Positions 9,860-25,500 are shown, counted from the stretch's first letter. The stretch: 64,000 bases of DNA from Brassica napus (GCF_020379485.1 NW_026014749.1:124001-188000), one strand, 5' to 3'. The notes: generated by a model from the letters alone, not told the origin. Made by a program: numbers and translations.

Positions 9860-12800
9860 TCATAGGAGTTGGATGAAGAAGTTATCCCACTTTCAAATCA
9901 GGTGATTCCAGTTTCCCAGTTTGGGAATAGCACAGCTTCTTCGTCGTTCCAATCAAACCAGGATGAATCACTTTGTGAGAAGCTTGATTTGGATACATAA
10001 AGTGGTGGAGAATCACCAGGAAGTTGAATAAATCTCATAGGAGTTGGGATGAAGAAGTTATCCCACTTTCAAATCAGGTGATTCCAGTTTCCCAGTTTGG
10101 GAATAGCACAGCTTCTTCGTCGTTCCAATCAAACCAGGATGAATCACTTTGTGAGAAGCTTGATTTGGATACATAAAGTGGTGGAGAATCACCAGGAAGT
10201 TGAATAAATCTCATAGGAGTTGGGATGAAGAAGTTATCCCACTTTCAAATCAGGTGATTCCAGTTTCCCAGTTTGGGAATAGCACAGCTTCTTCGTCGTT
10301 CCAATCAAACCAGGATGAATCACTTTGTGAGAAGCTTGATTTGGATACATAAAGTGGTGGAGAATCACCAGGAAGTTGAATAAATCTCATAGGAGTTGGG
10401 ATGAAGAAGTTATCCCACTTTCAAATCAGGTGATTCCAGTTTCCCAGTTTGGGAATAGGACAGCTTCTTCGTCGTTCCAATCAAACCAGGATGAATCACT
10501 TTGTGAGAAGCTTGATTTGGATACATAAAGTGGTGGAGAATCACCAGGAAGTTGAATAAATCTCATAGGAGTTGGGATGAAGAAGTTATCCCACTTTCAA
10601 ATCAGGTGATTCCAGTTTCCCAGTTTGGGAATAGCACAGCTTCTTCGTCGTTCCAATCAAACCAGGATGAATCACTTTGTGAGAAGCTTGATTTGGATAC
10701 ATAAAGTGGTGGAGAATCACCAGGAAGTTGAATAAATCTCATAGGAGTTGGGATGAAGAAGTTATCCCACTTTCAAATCAGGTGATTCCAGTTTCCCAGT
10801 TTGGGAATAGCACAGCTTCTTCGTCGTTCCAATCAAACCAGGATGAATCACTTTGTGAGAAGCTTGATTTGGATACATAAAGTGGTGGAGAATCACCAGG
10901 AAGTTGAATAAATCTCATAGGAGTTGGGATGAAGAAGTTATCCCACTTTCAAATCAGGTGATTCCAGTTTCCCAGTTTGGGAATAGCACAGCTTCTTCGT
11001 CGTTCCAATCAAACCAGGATGAATCACTTTGTGAGAAGCTTGATTTGGATACATAAAGTGGTGGAGAATCACCAGGAAGTTGAATAAATCTCATAGGAGT
11101 TGGGATGAAGAAGTTATCCCACTTTCAAATCAGGTGATTCCAGTTTCCCAGTTTGGGAATAGCACAGCTTCTTCGTCGTTCCAATCAAACCAGGATGAAT
11201 CACTTTGTGAGAAGCTTGATTTGGATACATAAAGTGGTGGAGAATCACCAGGAAGTTGAATAAATCTCATAGGAGTTGGGATGAAGAAGTTATCCCACTT
11301 TCAAATCAGGTGATTCCAGTTTCCCAGTTTGGGAATAGCACAGCTTCTTCGTCGTTCCAATCAAACCAGGATGAATCACTTTGTGAGAAGCTTGATTTGG
11401 ATACATAAAGTGGTGGAGAATCACCAGGAAGTTGAATAAATCTCATAGGAGTTGGGATGAAGAAGTTATCCCACTTTCAAATCAGGTGATTCCAGTTTCC
11501 CAGTTTGGGAATAGCACAGCTTCTTCGTCGTTCCAATCAAACCAGGATGAATCACTTTGTGAGAAGCTTGATTTGGATACATAAAGTGGTGGAGAATCAC
11601 CAGGAAGTTGAATAAATCTCATAGGAGTTGGGATGAAGAAGTTATCCCACTTTCAAATCAGGTGATTCCAGTTTCCCAGTTTGGGAATAGCACAGCTTCT
11701 TCGTCGTTCCAATCAAACCAGGATGAATCACTTTGTGAGAAGCTTGATTTGGATACATAAAGTGGTGGAGAATCACCAGGAAGTTGAATAAATCTCATAG
11801 GAGTTGGGATGAAGAAGTTATCCCACTTTCAAATCAGGTGATTCCAGTTTCCCAGTTTGGGAATAGCACAGCTTCTTCGTCGTTCCAATCAAACCAGGAT
11901 GAATCACTTTGTGAGAAGCTTGATTTGGATACATAAAGTGGTGGAGAATCACCAGGAAGTTGAATAAATCTCATAGGAGTTGGGATGAAGAAGTTATCCC
12001 ACTTTCAAATCAGGTGATTCCAGTTTCCCAGTTTGGGAATAGCACAGCTTCTTCGTCGTTCCAATCAAACCAGGATGAATCACTTTGTGAGAAGCTTGAT
12101 TTGGATACATAAAGTGGTGGAGAATCACCAGGAAGTTGAATAAATCTCATAGGAGTTGGGATGAAGAAGTTATCCCACTTTCAAATCAGGTGATTCCAGT
12201 TTCCCAGTTTGGGAATAGCACAGCTTCTTCGTCGTTCCAATCAAACCAGGATGAATCACTTTGTGAGAAGCTTGATTTGGATACATAAAGTGGTGGAGAA
12301 TCACCAGGAAGTTGAATAAATCTCATAGGAGTTGGGATGAAGAAGTTATCCCACTTTCAAATCAGGTGATTCCAGTTTCCCAGTTTGGGAATAGCACAGC
12401 TTCTTCGTCGTTCCAATCAAACCAGGATGAATCACTTTGTGAGAAGCTTGATTTGGATACATAAAGTGGTGGAGAATCACCAGGAAGTTGAATAAATCTC
12501 ATAGGAGTTGGGATGAAGAAGTTATCCCACTTTCAAATCAGGTGATTCCAGTTTCCCAGTTTGGGAATAGCACAGCTTCTTCGTCGTTCCAATCAAACCA
12601 GGATGAATCACTTTGTGAGAAGCTTGATTTGGATACATAAAGTGGTGGAGAATCACCAGGAAGTTGAATAAATCTCATAGGAGTTGGGATGAAGAAGTTA
12701 TCCCACTTTCAAATCAGGTGATTCCAGTTTCCCAGTTTGGGAATAGCACAGCTTCTTCGTCGTTCCAATCAAACCAGGATGAATCACTTTGTGAGAAGCT

Positions 12801-15800
12801 TGATTTGGATACATAAAGTGGTGGAGAATCACCAGGAAGTTGAATAAATCTCATAGGAGTTGGGAGAAGAAGTTATCCCACTTTCAAATCAGGTGATTCC
12901 AGTTTCCCAGTTTGGGAATAGCACAGCTTCTTCGTCGTTCCAATCAAACCAGGATGAATCACTTTGTGAGAAGCTTGATTTGGATACATAAAGTGGTGGA
13001 GAATCACCAGGAAGTTGAATAAATCTCATAGGAGTTGGGATGAAGAAGTTATCCCACTTTCAAATCAGGTGATTCCAGTTTCCCAGTTTGGGAATAGCAC
13101 AGCTTCTTCGTCGTTCCAATCAAACCAGGATGAATCACTTTGTGAGAAGCTTGATTTGGATACATAAAGTGGTGGAGAATCACCAGGAAGTTGAATAAAT
13201 CTCATAGGAGTTGGGATGAAGAAGTTATCCCACTTTCAAATCAGGTGATTCCAGTTTCCCAGTTTGGGAATAGCACAGCTTCTTCGTCGTTCCAATCAAA
13301 CCAGGATGAATCACTTTGTGAGAAGCTTGATTTGGATACATAAAGTGGTGGAGAATCACCAGGAAGTTGAATAAATCTCATAGGAGTTGGGATGAAGAAG
13401 TTATCCCACTTTCAAATCAGGTGATTCCAGTTTCCCAGTTTGGGAATAGCACAGCTTCTTCGTCGTTCCAATCAAACCAGGATGAATCACTTTGTGAGAA
13501 GCTTGATTTGGATACATAAAGTGGTGGAGAATCACCAGGAAGTTGAATAAATCTCATAGGAGTTGGGATGAAGAAGTTATCCCACTTTCAAATCAGGTGA
13601 TTCCAGTTTCCCAGTTTGGGAATAGCACAGCTTCTTCGTCGTTCCAATCAAACCAGGATGAATCACTTTGTGAGAAGCTTGATTTGGATACATAAAGTGG
13701 TGGAGAATCACCAGGAAGTTGAATAAATCTCATAGGAGTTGGGATGAAGAAGTTATCCCACTTTCAAATCAGGTGATTCCAGTTTCCCAGTTTGGGAATA
13801 GCACAGCTTCTTCGTCGTTCCAATCAAACCAGGATGAATCACTTTGTGAGAAGCTTGATTTGGATACATAAAGTGGTGGAGAATCACCAGGAAGTTGAAT
13901 AAATCTCATAGGAGTTGGGATGAAGAAGTTATCCCACTTTCAAATCAGGTGATTCCAGTTTCCCAGTTTGGGAATAGCACAGCTTCTTCGTCGTTCCAAT
14001 CAAACCAGGATGAATCACTTTGTGAGAAGCTTGATTTGGATACATAAAGTGGTGGAGAATCACCAGGAAGTTGAATAAATCTCATAGGAGTTGGGATGAA
14101 GAAGTTATCCCACTTTCAAATCAGGTGATTCCAGTTTCCCAGTTTGGGAATAGCACAGCTTCTTCGTCGTTCCAATCAAACCAGGATGAATCACTTTGTG
14201 AGAAGCTTGATTTGGATACATAAAGTGGTGGAGAATCACCAGGAAGTTGAATAAATCTCATAGGAGTTGGGATGAAGAAGTTATCCCACTTTCAAATCAG
14301 GTGATTCCAGTTTCCCAGTTTGGGAATAGCACAGCTTCTTCGTCGTTCCAATCAAACCAGGATGAATCACTTTGTGAGAAGCTTGATTTGGATACATAAA
14401 GTGGTGGAGAATCACCAGGAATTGAATAAATCTCATAGGAGTTGGGATGAAGAAGTTATCCCACTTTCAAATCAGGTGATTCCAGTTTCCCAGTTTGGGA
14501 ATAGCACAGCTTCTTCGTCGTTCCAATCAAACCAGGATGAATCACTTTGTGAGAAGCTTGATTTGGATACATAAAGTGGTGGAGAATCACCAGGAAGTTG
14601 AATAAATCTCATAGGAGTTGGGATGAAGAAGTTATCCCACTTTCAAATCAGGTGATTCCAGTTTCCCAGTTTGGGAATAGCACAGCTTCTTCGTCGTTCC
14701 AATCAAACCAGGATGAATCACTTTGTGAGAAGCTTGATTTGGATACATAAAGTGGTGGAGAATCACCAGGAAGTTGAATAAATCTCATAGGAGTTGGGAT
14801 GAAGAAGTTATCCCACTTTCAAATCAGGTGATTCCAGTTTCCCAGTTTGGGAATAGCACAGCTTCTTCGTCGTTCCAATCAAACCAGGATGAATCACTTT
14901 GTGAGAAGCTTGATTTGGATACATAAAGTGGTGGAGAATCACCAGGAAGTTGAATAAATCTCATAGGAGTTGGGATGAAGAAGTTATCCCACTTTCAAAT
15001 CAGGTGATTCCAGTTTCCCAGTTTGGGAATAGCACAGCTTCTTCGTCGTTCCAATCAAACCAGGATGAATCACTTTGTGAGAAGCTTGATTTGGATACAT
15101 AAAGTGGTGGAGAATCACCAGGAAGTTGAATAAATCTCATAGGAGTTGGATGAAGAAGTTATCCCACTTTCAAATCAGGTGATTCCAGTTTCCCAGTTTG
15201 GGAATAGCACAGCTTCTTCGTCGTTCCAATCAAACCAGGATGAATCACTTTGTGAGAAGCTTGATTTGGATACATAAAGTGGTGGAGAATCACCAGGAAG
15301 TTGAATAAATCTCATAGGAGTTGGGATGAAGAAGTTATCCCACTTTCAAATCAGGTGATTCCAGTTTCCCAGTTTGGGAATAGCACAGCTTCTTCGTCGT
15401 TCCAATCAAACCAGGATGAATCACTTTGTGAGAAGCTTGATTTGGATACATAAAGTGGTGGAGAATCACCAGGAAGTTGAATAAATCTCATAGGAGTTGG
15501 GATGAAGAAGTTATCCCACTTTCAAATCAGGTGATTCCAGTTTCCCAGTTTGGGAATAGCACAGCTTCTTCGTCGTTCCAATCAAACCAGGATGAATCAC
15601 TTTGTGAGAAGCTTGATTTGGATACATAAAGTGGTGGAGAATCACCAGGAAGTTGAATAAATCTCATAGGAGTTGGGATGAAGAAGTTATCCCACTTTCA
15701 AATCAGGTGATTCCAGTTTCCCAGTTTGGGAATAGCACAGCTTCTTCGTCGTTCCAATCAAACCAGGATGAATCACTTTGTGAGAAGCTTGATTTGGATA

Positions 15801-16180
15801 CATAAAGTGGTGGAGAATCACCAGGAAGTTGAATAAATCTCATAGGAGTTGGGATGAAGAAGTTATCCCACTTTCAAATCAGGTGATTCCAGTTTCCCAG
15901 TTTGGGAATAGCACAGCTTCTTCGTCGTTCCAATCAAACCAGGATGAATCACTTTGTGAGAAGCTTGATTTGGATACATAAAGTGGTGGAGAATCACCAG
16001 GAAGTTGAATAAATCTCATAGGAGTTGGGATGAAGAAGTTATCCCACTTTCAAATCAGGTGATTCCAGTTTCCCAGTTTGGGAATAGACAGCTTCTTCGT
16101 CGTTCCAATCAAACCAGGATGAATCACTTTGTGAGAAGCTTGATTTGGATACATAAAGTGGTGGAGAATCACCAGGAAGT
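9860..16180 (+). repeat. Array 1 homogenised core
   Basis: About 36 consecutive monomers are almost all of one type (GATG and GCACAG). The rare differences are single-base losses near 9870, 12865, 14421 and 15147, and GGACAG in the monomer at about 10456. Such uniformity implies recent local amplification or conversion. Confidence 0.75.
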
Positions 16181-19100
16181 TGAATAAATCTCATAGGAGT
16201 TGGGATGAAGAAGTTATCCCACTTTCAAATCAGGTGATTCCAGTTTCCCAGTTTGGGAATAGCACAGCTTCTTCGTCGTTCCAATCAAACCAGGATGAAT
16301 CACTTTGTGAGAAGCTTGATTTGGATACATAAAGTGGTGGAGAATCACCAGGAAGTTGAATAAATCTCATAGGAGTTGGGATGAAGAAGTTATCCCACTT
16401 TCAAATCAGGTGATTCCAGTTTCCCAGTTTGGGAATAGCACAGCTTCTTCGTCGTTCCAATCAAACCAGGATGAATCACTTTGTGAGAAGCTTGATTTGG
16501 ATACATAAAGTGGTGGAGAATCACCAGGAAGTTGAATAAATCTCATAGGAGTTGGGATGAAGAAGTTATCCCACTTTCAAATCAGGTGATTCCAGTTTCC
16601 CAGTTTGGGAATAGCACAGCTTCTTCGTCGTTCCAATCAAACCAGGATGAATCACTTTGTGAGAAGCTTGATTTGGATACATAAAGTGGTGGAGAATCAC
16701 CAGGAAGTTGAATAAATCTCATAGGAGTTGGGATGAAGAAGTTATCCCACTTTCAAATCAGGTGATTCCAGTTTCCCAGTTTGGGAATAGCACAGCTTCT
16801 TCGTCGTTCCAATCAAACCAGGATGAATCACTTTGTGAGAAGCTTGATTTGGATACATAAAGTGGTGGAGAATCACCAGGAAGTTGAATAAATCTCATAG
16901 GAGTTGGGATGAAGAAGTTATCCCACTTTCAAATCAGGTGATTCCAGTTTCCCAGTTTGGGAATAGCACAGCTTCTTCGTCGTTCCAATCAAACCAGGAT
17001 GAATCACTTTGTGAGAAGCTTGATTTGGATACATAAAGTGGTGGAGAATCACCAGGAAGTTGAATAAATCTCATAGGAGTTGGGATGAAGAAGTTATCCC
17101 ACTTTCAAATCAGGTGATTCCAGTTTCCCAGTTTGGGAATAGACAGCTTCTTCGTCGTTCCAATCCCAATCAAACCAGGATGAATCACTTTGTGAGAAGC
17201 TTGATTTGGATACATAAAGTGGTGGAGAATCACCAGGAAGTTGAATAAATCTCATAGGAGTTGGGATGAAGAAGTTATCCCACTTTCAAATCAGGTGATT
17301 CCAGTTTCCCAGTTTGGGAATAGCACAGCTTCTTCGTCGTTCCAATCAAACCAGGATGAATCACTTTGTGAGAAGCTTGATTTGGATACATAAAGTGGTG
17401 GAGAATCACCAGGAAGTTGAATAAATCTCATAGGAGTTGGGATGAAGAAGTTATCCCACTTTCAAATCAGGTGATTCCAGTTTCCCAGTTTGGGAATAGG
17501 ACAGCTTCTTCGTCGTTCCAATCAAACCAGGATGAATCACTTTGTGAGAAGCTTGATTTGGATACATAAAGTGGTGGAGAATCACCAGGAAGTTGAATAA
17601 ATCTCATAGGAGTTGGGATGAAGAAGTTATCCCACTTTCAAATCAGGTGATTCCAGTTTCCCAGTTTGGGAATAGCACAGCTTCTTCGTCGTTCCAATCA
17701 AACCAGGATGAATCACTTTGTGAGAAGCTTGATTTGGATACATAAAGTGGTGGAGAATCACCAGGAAGTTGAATAAATCTCATAGGAGTTGGGATGAAGA
17801 AGTTATCCCACTTTCAAATCAGGTGATTCCAGTTTCCCAGTTTGGGAATAGCACAGCTTCTTCGTCGTTCCAATCAAACCAGGATGAATCACTTTGTGAG
17901 AAGCTTGATTTGGATACATAAAGTGGTGGAGAATCACCAGGAAGTTGAATAAATCTCATAGGAGTTGGGATGAAGAAGTTATCCCACTTTCAAATCAGGT
18001 GATTCCAGTTTCCCAGTTTGGGAATAGCACAGCTTCTTCGTCGTTCCAATCAAACCAGGATGAATCACTTTGTGAGAAGCTTGATTTGGATACATAAAGT
18101 GGTGGAGAATCACCAGGAAGTTGAATAAATCTCATAGGAGTTGGGATGAAGAAGTTATCCCACTTTCAAATCAGGTGATTCCAGTTTCCCAGTTTGGGAA
18201 TAGCACAGCTTCTTCGTCGTTCCAATCAAACCAGGATGAATCACTTTGTGAGAAGCTTGATTTGGATACATAAAGTGGTGGAGAATCACCAGGAAGTTGA
18301 ATAAATCTCATAGGAGTTGGGATGAAGAAGTTATCCCACTTTCAAATCAGGTGATTCCAGTTTCCCAGTTTGGGAATAGACAGCTTCTTCGTCGTTCCAA
18401 TCAAACCAGGATGAATCACTTTGTGAGAAGCTTGATTTGGATACATAAAGTGGTGGAGAATCACCAGGAAGTTGAATAAATCTCATAGGAGTTGGGATGA
18501 AGAAGTTATCCCACTTTCAAATCAGGTGATTCCAGTTTCCCAGTTTGGGAATAGCACAGCTTCTTCGTCGTTCCAATCAAACCAGGATGAATCACTTTGT
18601 GAGAAGCTTGATTTGGATACATAAAGTGGTGGAGAATCACCAGGAAGTTGAATAAATCTCATAGGAGTTGGGATGAAGAAGTTATCCCACTTTCAAATCA
18701 GGTGATTCCAGTTTCCCAGTTTGGGAATAGCACAGCTTCTTCGTCGTTCCAATCAAACCAGGATGAATCACTTTGTGAGAAGCTTGATTTGGATACATAA
18801 AGTGGTGGAGAATCACCAGGAAGTTGAATAAATCTCATAGGAGTTGGATGAAGAAGTTATCCCACTTTCAAATCAGGTGATTCCAGTTTCCCAGTTTGGG
18901 AATAGCACAGCTTCTTCGTCGTTCCAATCAAACCAGGATGAATCACTTTGTGAGAAGCTTGATTTGGATACATAAAGTGGTGGAGAATCACCAGGAAGTT
19001 GAATAAATCTCATAGGAGTTGGGATGAAGAAGTTATCCCACTTTCAAATCAGGTGATTCCAGTTTCCCAGTTTGGGAATAGACAGCTTCTTCGTCGTTCC

Positions 19101-22100
19101 AATCAAACCAGGATGAATCACTTTGTGAGAAGCTTGATTTGGATACATAAAGTGGTGGAGAATCACCAGGAAGTTGAATAAATCTCATAGGAGTTGGGAT
19201 GAAGAAGTTATCCCACTTTCAAATCAGGTGATTCCAGTTTCCCAGTTTGGGAATAGCACAGCTTCTTCGTCGTTCCAATCAAACCAGGATGAATCACTTT
19301 GTGAGAAGCTTGATTTGGATACATAAAGTGGTGGAGAATCACCAGGAAGTTGAATAAATCTCATAGGAGTTGGGATGAAGAAGTTATCCCACTTTCAAAT
19401 CAGGTGATTCCAGTTTCCCAGTTTGGGAATAGCACAGCTTCTTCGTCGTTCCAATCAAACCAGGATGAATCACTTTGTGAGAAGCTTGATTTGGATACAT
19501 AAAGTGGTGGAGAATCACCAGGAAGTTGAATAAATCTCATAGGAGTTGGGATGAAGAAGTTATCCCACTTTCAAATCAGGTGATTCCAGTTTCCCAGTTT
19601 GGGAATAGCACAGCTTCTTCGTCGTTCCAATCAAACCAGGATGAATCACTTTGTGAGAAGCTTGATTTGGATACATAAAGTGGTGGAGAATCACCAGGAA
19701 GTTGAATAAATCTCATAGGAGTTGGGATGAAGAAGTTATCCCACTTTCAAATCAGGTGATTCCAGTTTCCCAGTTTGGGAATAGCACAGCTTCTTCGTCG
19801 TTCCAATCAAACCAGGATGAATCACTTTGTGAGAAGCTTGATTTGGATACATAAAGTGGTGGAGAATCACCAGGAAGTTGAATAAATCTCATAGGAGTTG
19901 GGATGAAGAAGTTATCCCACTTTCAAATCAGGTGATTCCAGTTTCCCAGTTTGGGAATAGCACAGCTTCTTCGTCGTTCCAATCAAACCAGGATGAATCA
20001 CTTTGTGAGAAGCTTGATTTGGATACATAAAGTGGTGGAGAATCACCAGGAAGTTGAATAAATCTCATAGGAGTTGGGATGAAGAAGTTATCCCACTTTC
20101 AAATCAGGTGATTCCAGTTTCCCAGTTTGGGAATAGCACAGCTTCTTCGTCGTTCCAATCAAACCAGGATGAATCACTTTGTGAGAAGCTTGATTTGGAT
20201 ACATAAAGTGGTGGAGAATCACCAGGAAGTTGAATAAATCTCATAGGAGTTGGGATGAAGAAGTTATCCCACTTTCAAATCAGGTGATTCCAGTTTCCCA
20301 GTTTGGGAATAGCACAGCTTCTTCGTCGTTCCAATCAAACCAGGATGAATCACTTTGTGAGAAGCTTGATTTGGATACATAAAGTGGTGGAGAATCACCA
20401 GGAAGTTGAATAAATCTCATAGGAGTTGGGATGAAGAAGTTATCCCACTTTCAAATCAGGTGATTCCAGTTTCCCAGTTTGGGAATAGACAGCTTCTTCG
20501 TCGTTCCAATCAAACCAGGATGAATCACTTTGTGAGAAGCTTGATTTGGATACATAAAGTGGTGGAGAATCACCAGGAAGTTGAATAAATCTCATAGGAG
20601 TTGGGATGAAGAAGTTATCCCACTTTCAAATCAGGTGATTCCAGTTTCCCAGTTTGGGAATAGCACAGCTTCTTCGTCGTTCCAATCAAACCAGGATGAA
20701 TCACTTTGTGAGAAGCTTTATTTGGATACATAAAGTGGTGGAGAATCACCAGGAAGTTGAATAAATCTCATAGGAGTTGGGATGAAGAAGTTATCCCACT
20801 TTCAAATCAGGTGATTCCAGTTTCCCAGTTTGGGAATAGGACAGCTTCTTCGTCGTTCCAATCAAACCAGGATGAATCACTTTGTGAGAAGCTTGATTTG
20901 GATACATAAAGTGGTGGAGAATCACCAGGAAGTTGAATAAATCTCATAGGAGTTGGAAGAAGAAGTTATCCCACTTTCAAATCAGGTGATTCCAGTTTCC
21001 CAGTTTGGGAATAGCACAGCTTCTTCGTCGTTCCAATCAAACCAGGATGAATCACTTTGTGAGAAGCTTGATTTGGATACATAAAGTGGTGGAGAATCAC
21101 CAGGAAGTTGAATAAATCTCATAGGAGTTGGGATGAAGAAGTTATCCCACTTTCAAATCAGGTGATTCCAGTTTCCCAGTTTGGGAATAGCACAGCTTCT
21201 TCGTCGTTCCAATCAAACCAGGATGAATCACTTTGTGAGAAGCTTGATTTGGATACATAAAGTGGTGGAGAATCACCAGGAAGTTGAATAAATCTCATAG
21301 GAGTTGGGATGAAGAAGTTATCCCACTTTCAAATCAGGTGATTCCAGTTTCCCAGTTTGGGAATAGCACAGCTTCTTCGTCGTTCCAATCAAACCAGGAT
21401 GAATCACTTTGTGAGAAGCTTGATTTGGATACATAAAGTGGTGGAGAATCACCAGGAAGTTGAATAAATCTCATAGGAGTTGGGATGAAGAAGTTATCCC
21501 ACTTTCAAATCAGGTGATTCCAGTTTCCCAGTTTGGGAATAGCACAGCTTCTTCGTCGTTCCAATCAAACCAGGATGAATCACTTTGTGAGAAGCTTGAT
21601 TTGGATACATAAAGTGGTGGAGAATCACCAGGAAGTTGAATAAATCTCATAGGAGTTGGGATGAAGAAGTTATCCCACTTTCAAATCAGGTGATTCCAGT
21701 TTCCCAGTTTGGGAATAGCACAGCTTCTTCGTCGTTCCAATCAAACCAGGATGAATCTCTTTGTGAGAAGCTTGATTTGGATACATAAAGTGGTGGAGAA
21801 TCACCAGGAAGTTGAATAAATCTCATAGGAGTTGGGATGAAGAAGTTATCCCACTTTCAAATCAGGTGATTCCAGTTTCCCAGTTTGGGAATAGCACAGC
21901 TTCTTCGTCGTTCCAATCAAACCAGGATGAATCACTTTGTGAGAAGCTTGATTTGGATACATAAAGTGGTGGAGAATCACCAGGAAGTTGAATAAATCTC
22001 ATAGGAGTTGGGATGAAGAAGTTATCCCACTTTCAAATCAGGTGATTCCAGTTTCCCAGTTTGGGAATAGCACAGCTTCTTCGTCGTTCCAATCAAACCA

Positions 22101-22539
22101 GGATGAATCACTTTGTGAGAAGCTTGATTTGGATACATAAAGTGGTGGAGAATCACCAGGAAGTTGAATAAATCTCATAGGAGTTGGGATGAAGAAGTTA
22201 TCCCACTTTCAAATCAGGTGATTCCAGTTTCCCAGTTTGGGAATAGCACAGCTTCTTCGTCGTTCCAATCAAACCAGGATGAATCACTTTGTGAGAAGCT
22301 TGATTTGGATACATAAAGTGGTGGAGAATCACCAGGAAGTTGAATAAATCTCATAGGAGTTGGGATGAAGAAGTTATCCCACTTTCAAATCAGGTGATTC
22401 CAGTTTCCCAGTTTGGGAATAGCACAGCTTCTTCGTCGTTCCAATCAAACCAGGATGAATCACTTTGTGAGAAGCTTGATTTGGATACATAAAGTGGTGG
22501 AGAATCACCAGGAAGTTGAATAAATCTCATAGGAGTTGG

Positions 22540-25500
22540 GAGAAGAAGTTATCCCACTTTCAAATCAGGTGATTCCAGTTTCCCAGTTTGGGAATAGACA
22601 GCTTCTTCGTCGTTCCAATCAAACCAGGATGAATCACTTTGTGAGAAGCTTGATTTGGATACATAAAGTGGTGGAGAATCACCAGGAAGTTGAATAAATC
22701 TCATAGGAGTTGGGATGAAGAAGTTATCCCACTTTCAAATCAGGTGATTCCAGTTTCCCAGTTTGGGAATAGCACAGCTTCTTCGTCGTTCCAATCAAAC
22801 CAGGATGAATCACTTTGTGAGAAGCTTGATTTGGATACATAAAGTGGTGGAGAATCACCAGGAAGTTGAATAAATCTCATAGGAGTTGGGAAGAAGTTAT
22901 CCCACTTTCAAATCAGGTGATTCCAGTTTCCCAGTTTGGGAATAGCACAGCTTCTTCGTCGTTCCAATCAAACCAGGATGAATCACTTTGTGAGAAGCTT
23001 GATTTGGATACATAAAGTGGTGGAGAATCACCAGGAAGTTGAATAAATCTCATAGGAGTTGGGATGAAGAAGTTATCCCACTTTCAAATCAGGTGATTCC
23101 AGTTTCCCAGTTTGGGAATAGCACAGCTTCTTCGTCGTTCCAATCAAACCAGGATGAATCACTTTGTGAGAAGCTTGATTTGGATACATAAAGTGGTGGA
23201 GAATCACCAGGAAGTTGAATAAATCTCATAGGAGTTGGGATGAAGAAGTTATCCCACTTTCAAATCAGGTGATTCCAGTTTCCCAGTTTGGGAATAGGAC
23301 AGCTTCTTCGTCGTTCCAATCAAACCAGGATGAATCACTTTGTGAGAAGCTTGATTTGGATACATAAAGTGGTGGAGAATCACCAGGAAGTTGAATAAAT
23401 CTCATAGGAGTTGGGATGAAGAAGTTATCCCACTTTCAAATCAGGTGATTCCAGTTTCCCAGTTTGGGAATAGCACAGCTTCTTCGTCGTTCCAATCAAA
23501 CCAGGATGAATCACTTTGTGAGAAGCTTGATTTGGATACATAAAGTGGTGGAGAATCACCAGGAAGTTGAATAAATCTCATAGGAGTTGGCATGAAGAAG
23601 TTATCCCACTTTCAAATCAGGTGATTCCAGTTTCCCAGTTTGGGAATAGCACAGCTTCTTCGTCGTTCCAATCAAACCAGGATGAATCACTTTGTGAGAA
23701 GCTTGATTTGGATACATAAAGTGGTGGAGAATCACCAGGAAGTTGAATAAATCTCATAGGAGTTGGGAAGAAGAAGTTATCCCACTTTCAAATCAGGTGA
23801 TTCCAGTTTCCCAGTTTGGGAATAGGACAGCTTCTTCGTCGTTCCAATCAAACCAGGATGAATCACTTTGTGAGAAGCTTGATTTGGATACATAAAGTGG
23901 TGGAGAATCACCAGGAAGTTGAATAAATCTCATAGGAGTTGGATGAAGAAGTTATCCCACTTTCAAATCAGGTGATTCCAGTTTCCCAGTTTGGGAATAG
24001 CACAGCTTCTTCGTCGTTCCAATCAAACCAGGATGAATCACTTTGTGAGAAGCTTGATTTGGATACATAAAGTGGTGGAGAATCACCAGGAAGTTGAATA
24101 AATCTCATAGGAGTTGGCAAGAAGAAGTTATCCCACTTTCAAATCAGGTGATTCCAGTTTCCCAGTTTGGGAATAGCACAGCTTCTTCGTCGTTCCAATC
24201 AAACCAGGATGAATCACTTTGTGAGAAGCTTGATTTGGATACATAAAGTGGTGGAGAATCACCAGGAAGTTGAATAAATCTCATAGGAGTTGGGAAGAAG
24301 AAGTTATCCCACTTTCAAATCAGGTGATTCCAGTTTCCCAGTTTGGGAATAGACAGCTTCTTCGTCGTTCCAATCAAACCAGGATGAATCACTTTGTGAG
24401 AAGCTTGATTTGGATACATAAAGTGGTGGAGAATCACCAGGAAGTTGAATAAATCTCATAGGAGTTGGCATGAAGAAGTTATCCCACTTTCAAATCAGGT
24501 GATTCCAGTTTCCCAGTTTGGGAATAGCACAGCTTCTTCGTCGTTCCAATCAAACCAGGATGAATCACTTTGTGAGAAGCTTGATTTGGATACATAAAGT
24601 GGTGGAGAATCACCAGGAAGTTGAATAAATCTCATAGGAGTTGGCATGAAGAAGTTATCCCACTTTCAAATCAGGTGATTCCAGTTTCCCAGTTTGGGAA
24701 TAGACAGCTTCTTCGTCGTTCCAATCAAACCAGGATGAATCACTTTGTGAGAAGCTTGATTTGGATACATAAAGTGGTGGAGAATCACCAGGAAGTTGAA
24801 TAAATCTCATAGGAGTTGGGATGAAGAAGTTATCCCACTTTCAAATCAGGTGATTCCAGTTTCCCAGTTTGGGAATAGGACAGCTTCTTCGTCGTTCCAA
24901 TCAAACCAGGATGAATCACTTTGTGAGAAGCTTGATTTGGATACATAAAGTGGTGGAGAATCACCAGGAAGTTGAATAAATCTCATAGGAGTTGGGATGA
25001 AGAAGTTATCCCACTTTCAAATCAGGTGATTCCAGTTTCCCAGTTTGGGAATAGGACAGCTTCTTCGTTCGTTCCAATGAATCAAACCAGGATGAATCAC
25101 TTTGTGAGAAGCTTGATTTGGATACATAAAGTGGTGGAGAATCACCAGGAAGTTGAATAAATCTCATAGGAGTTGGCATGAAGAAGTTATCCCACTTTCA
25201 AATCAGGTGATTCCAGTTTCCCAGTTTGGGAATAGCACAGCTTCTTCGTCGTTCCAATCAAACCAGGATGAATCACTTTGTGAGAAGCTTGATTTGGATA
25301 CATAAAGTGGTGGAGAATCACCAGGAAGTTGAATAAATCTCATAGGAGTTGGGATGAAGAAGTTATCCCACTTTCAAATCAGGTGATTCCAGTTTCCCAG
25401 TTTGGGAATAGCACAGCTTCTTCGTCGTTCCAATCAAACCAGGATGAATCACTTTGTGAGAAGCTTGATTTGGATACATAAAGTGGTGGAGAATCACCAG

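Noticed and set aside
9870..23945. Regular spacing of the 1-bp-shorter monomers in array 1 as a higher-order repeat
   Set aside because: Spacings between short forms in array 1 (for example 9674, 16005, 17060, 18297, 18999, 20406) show no common period, unlike array 3.
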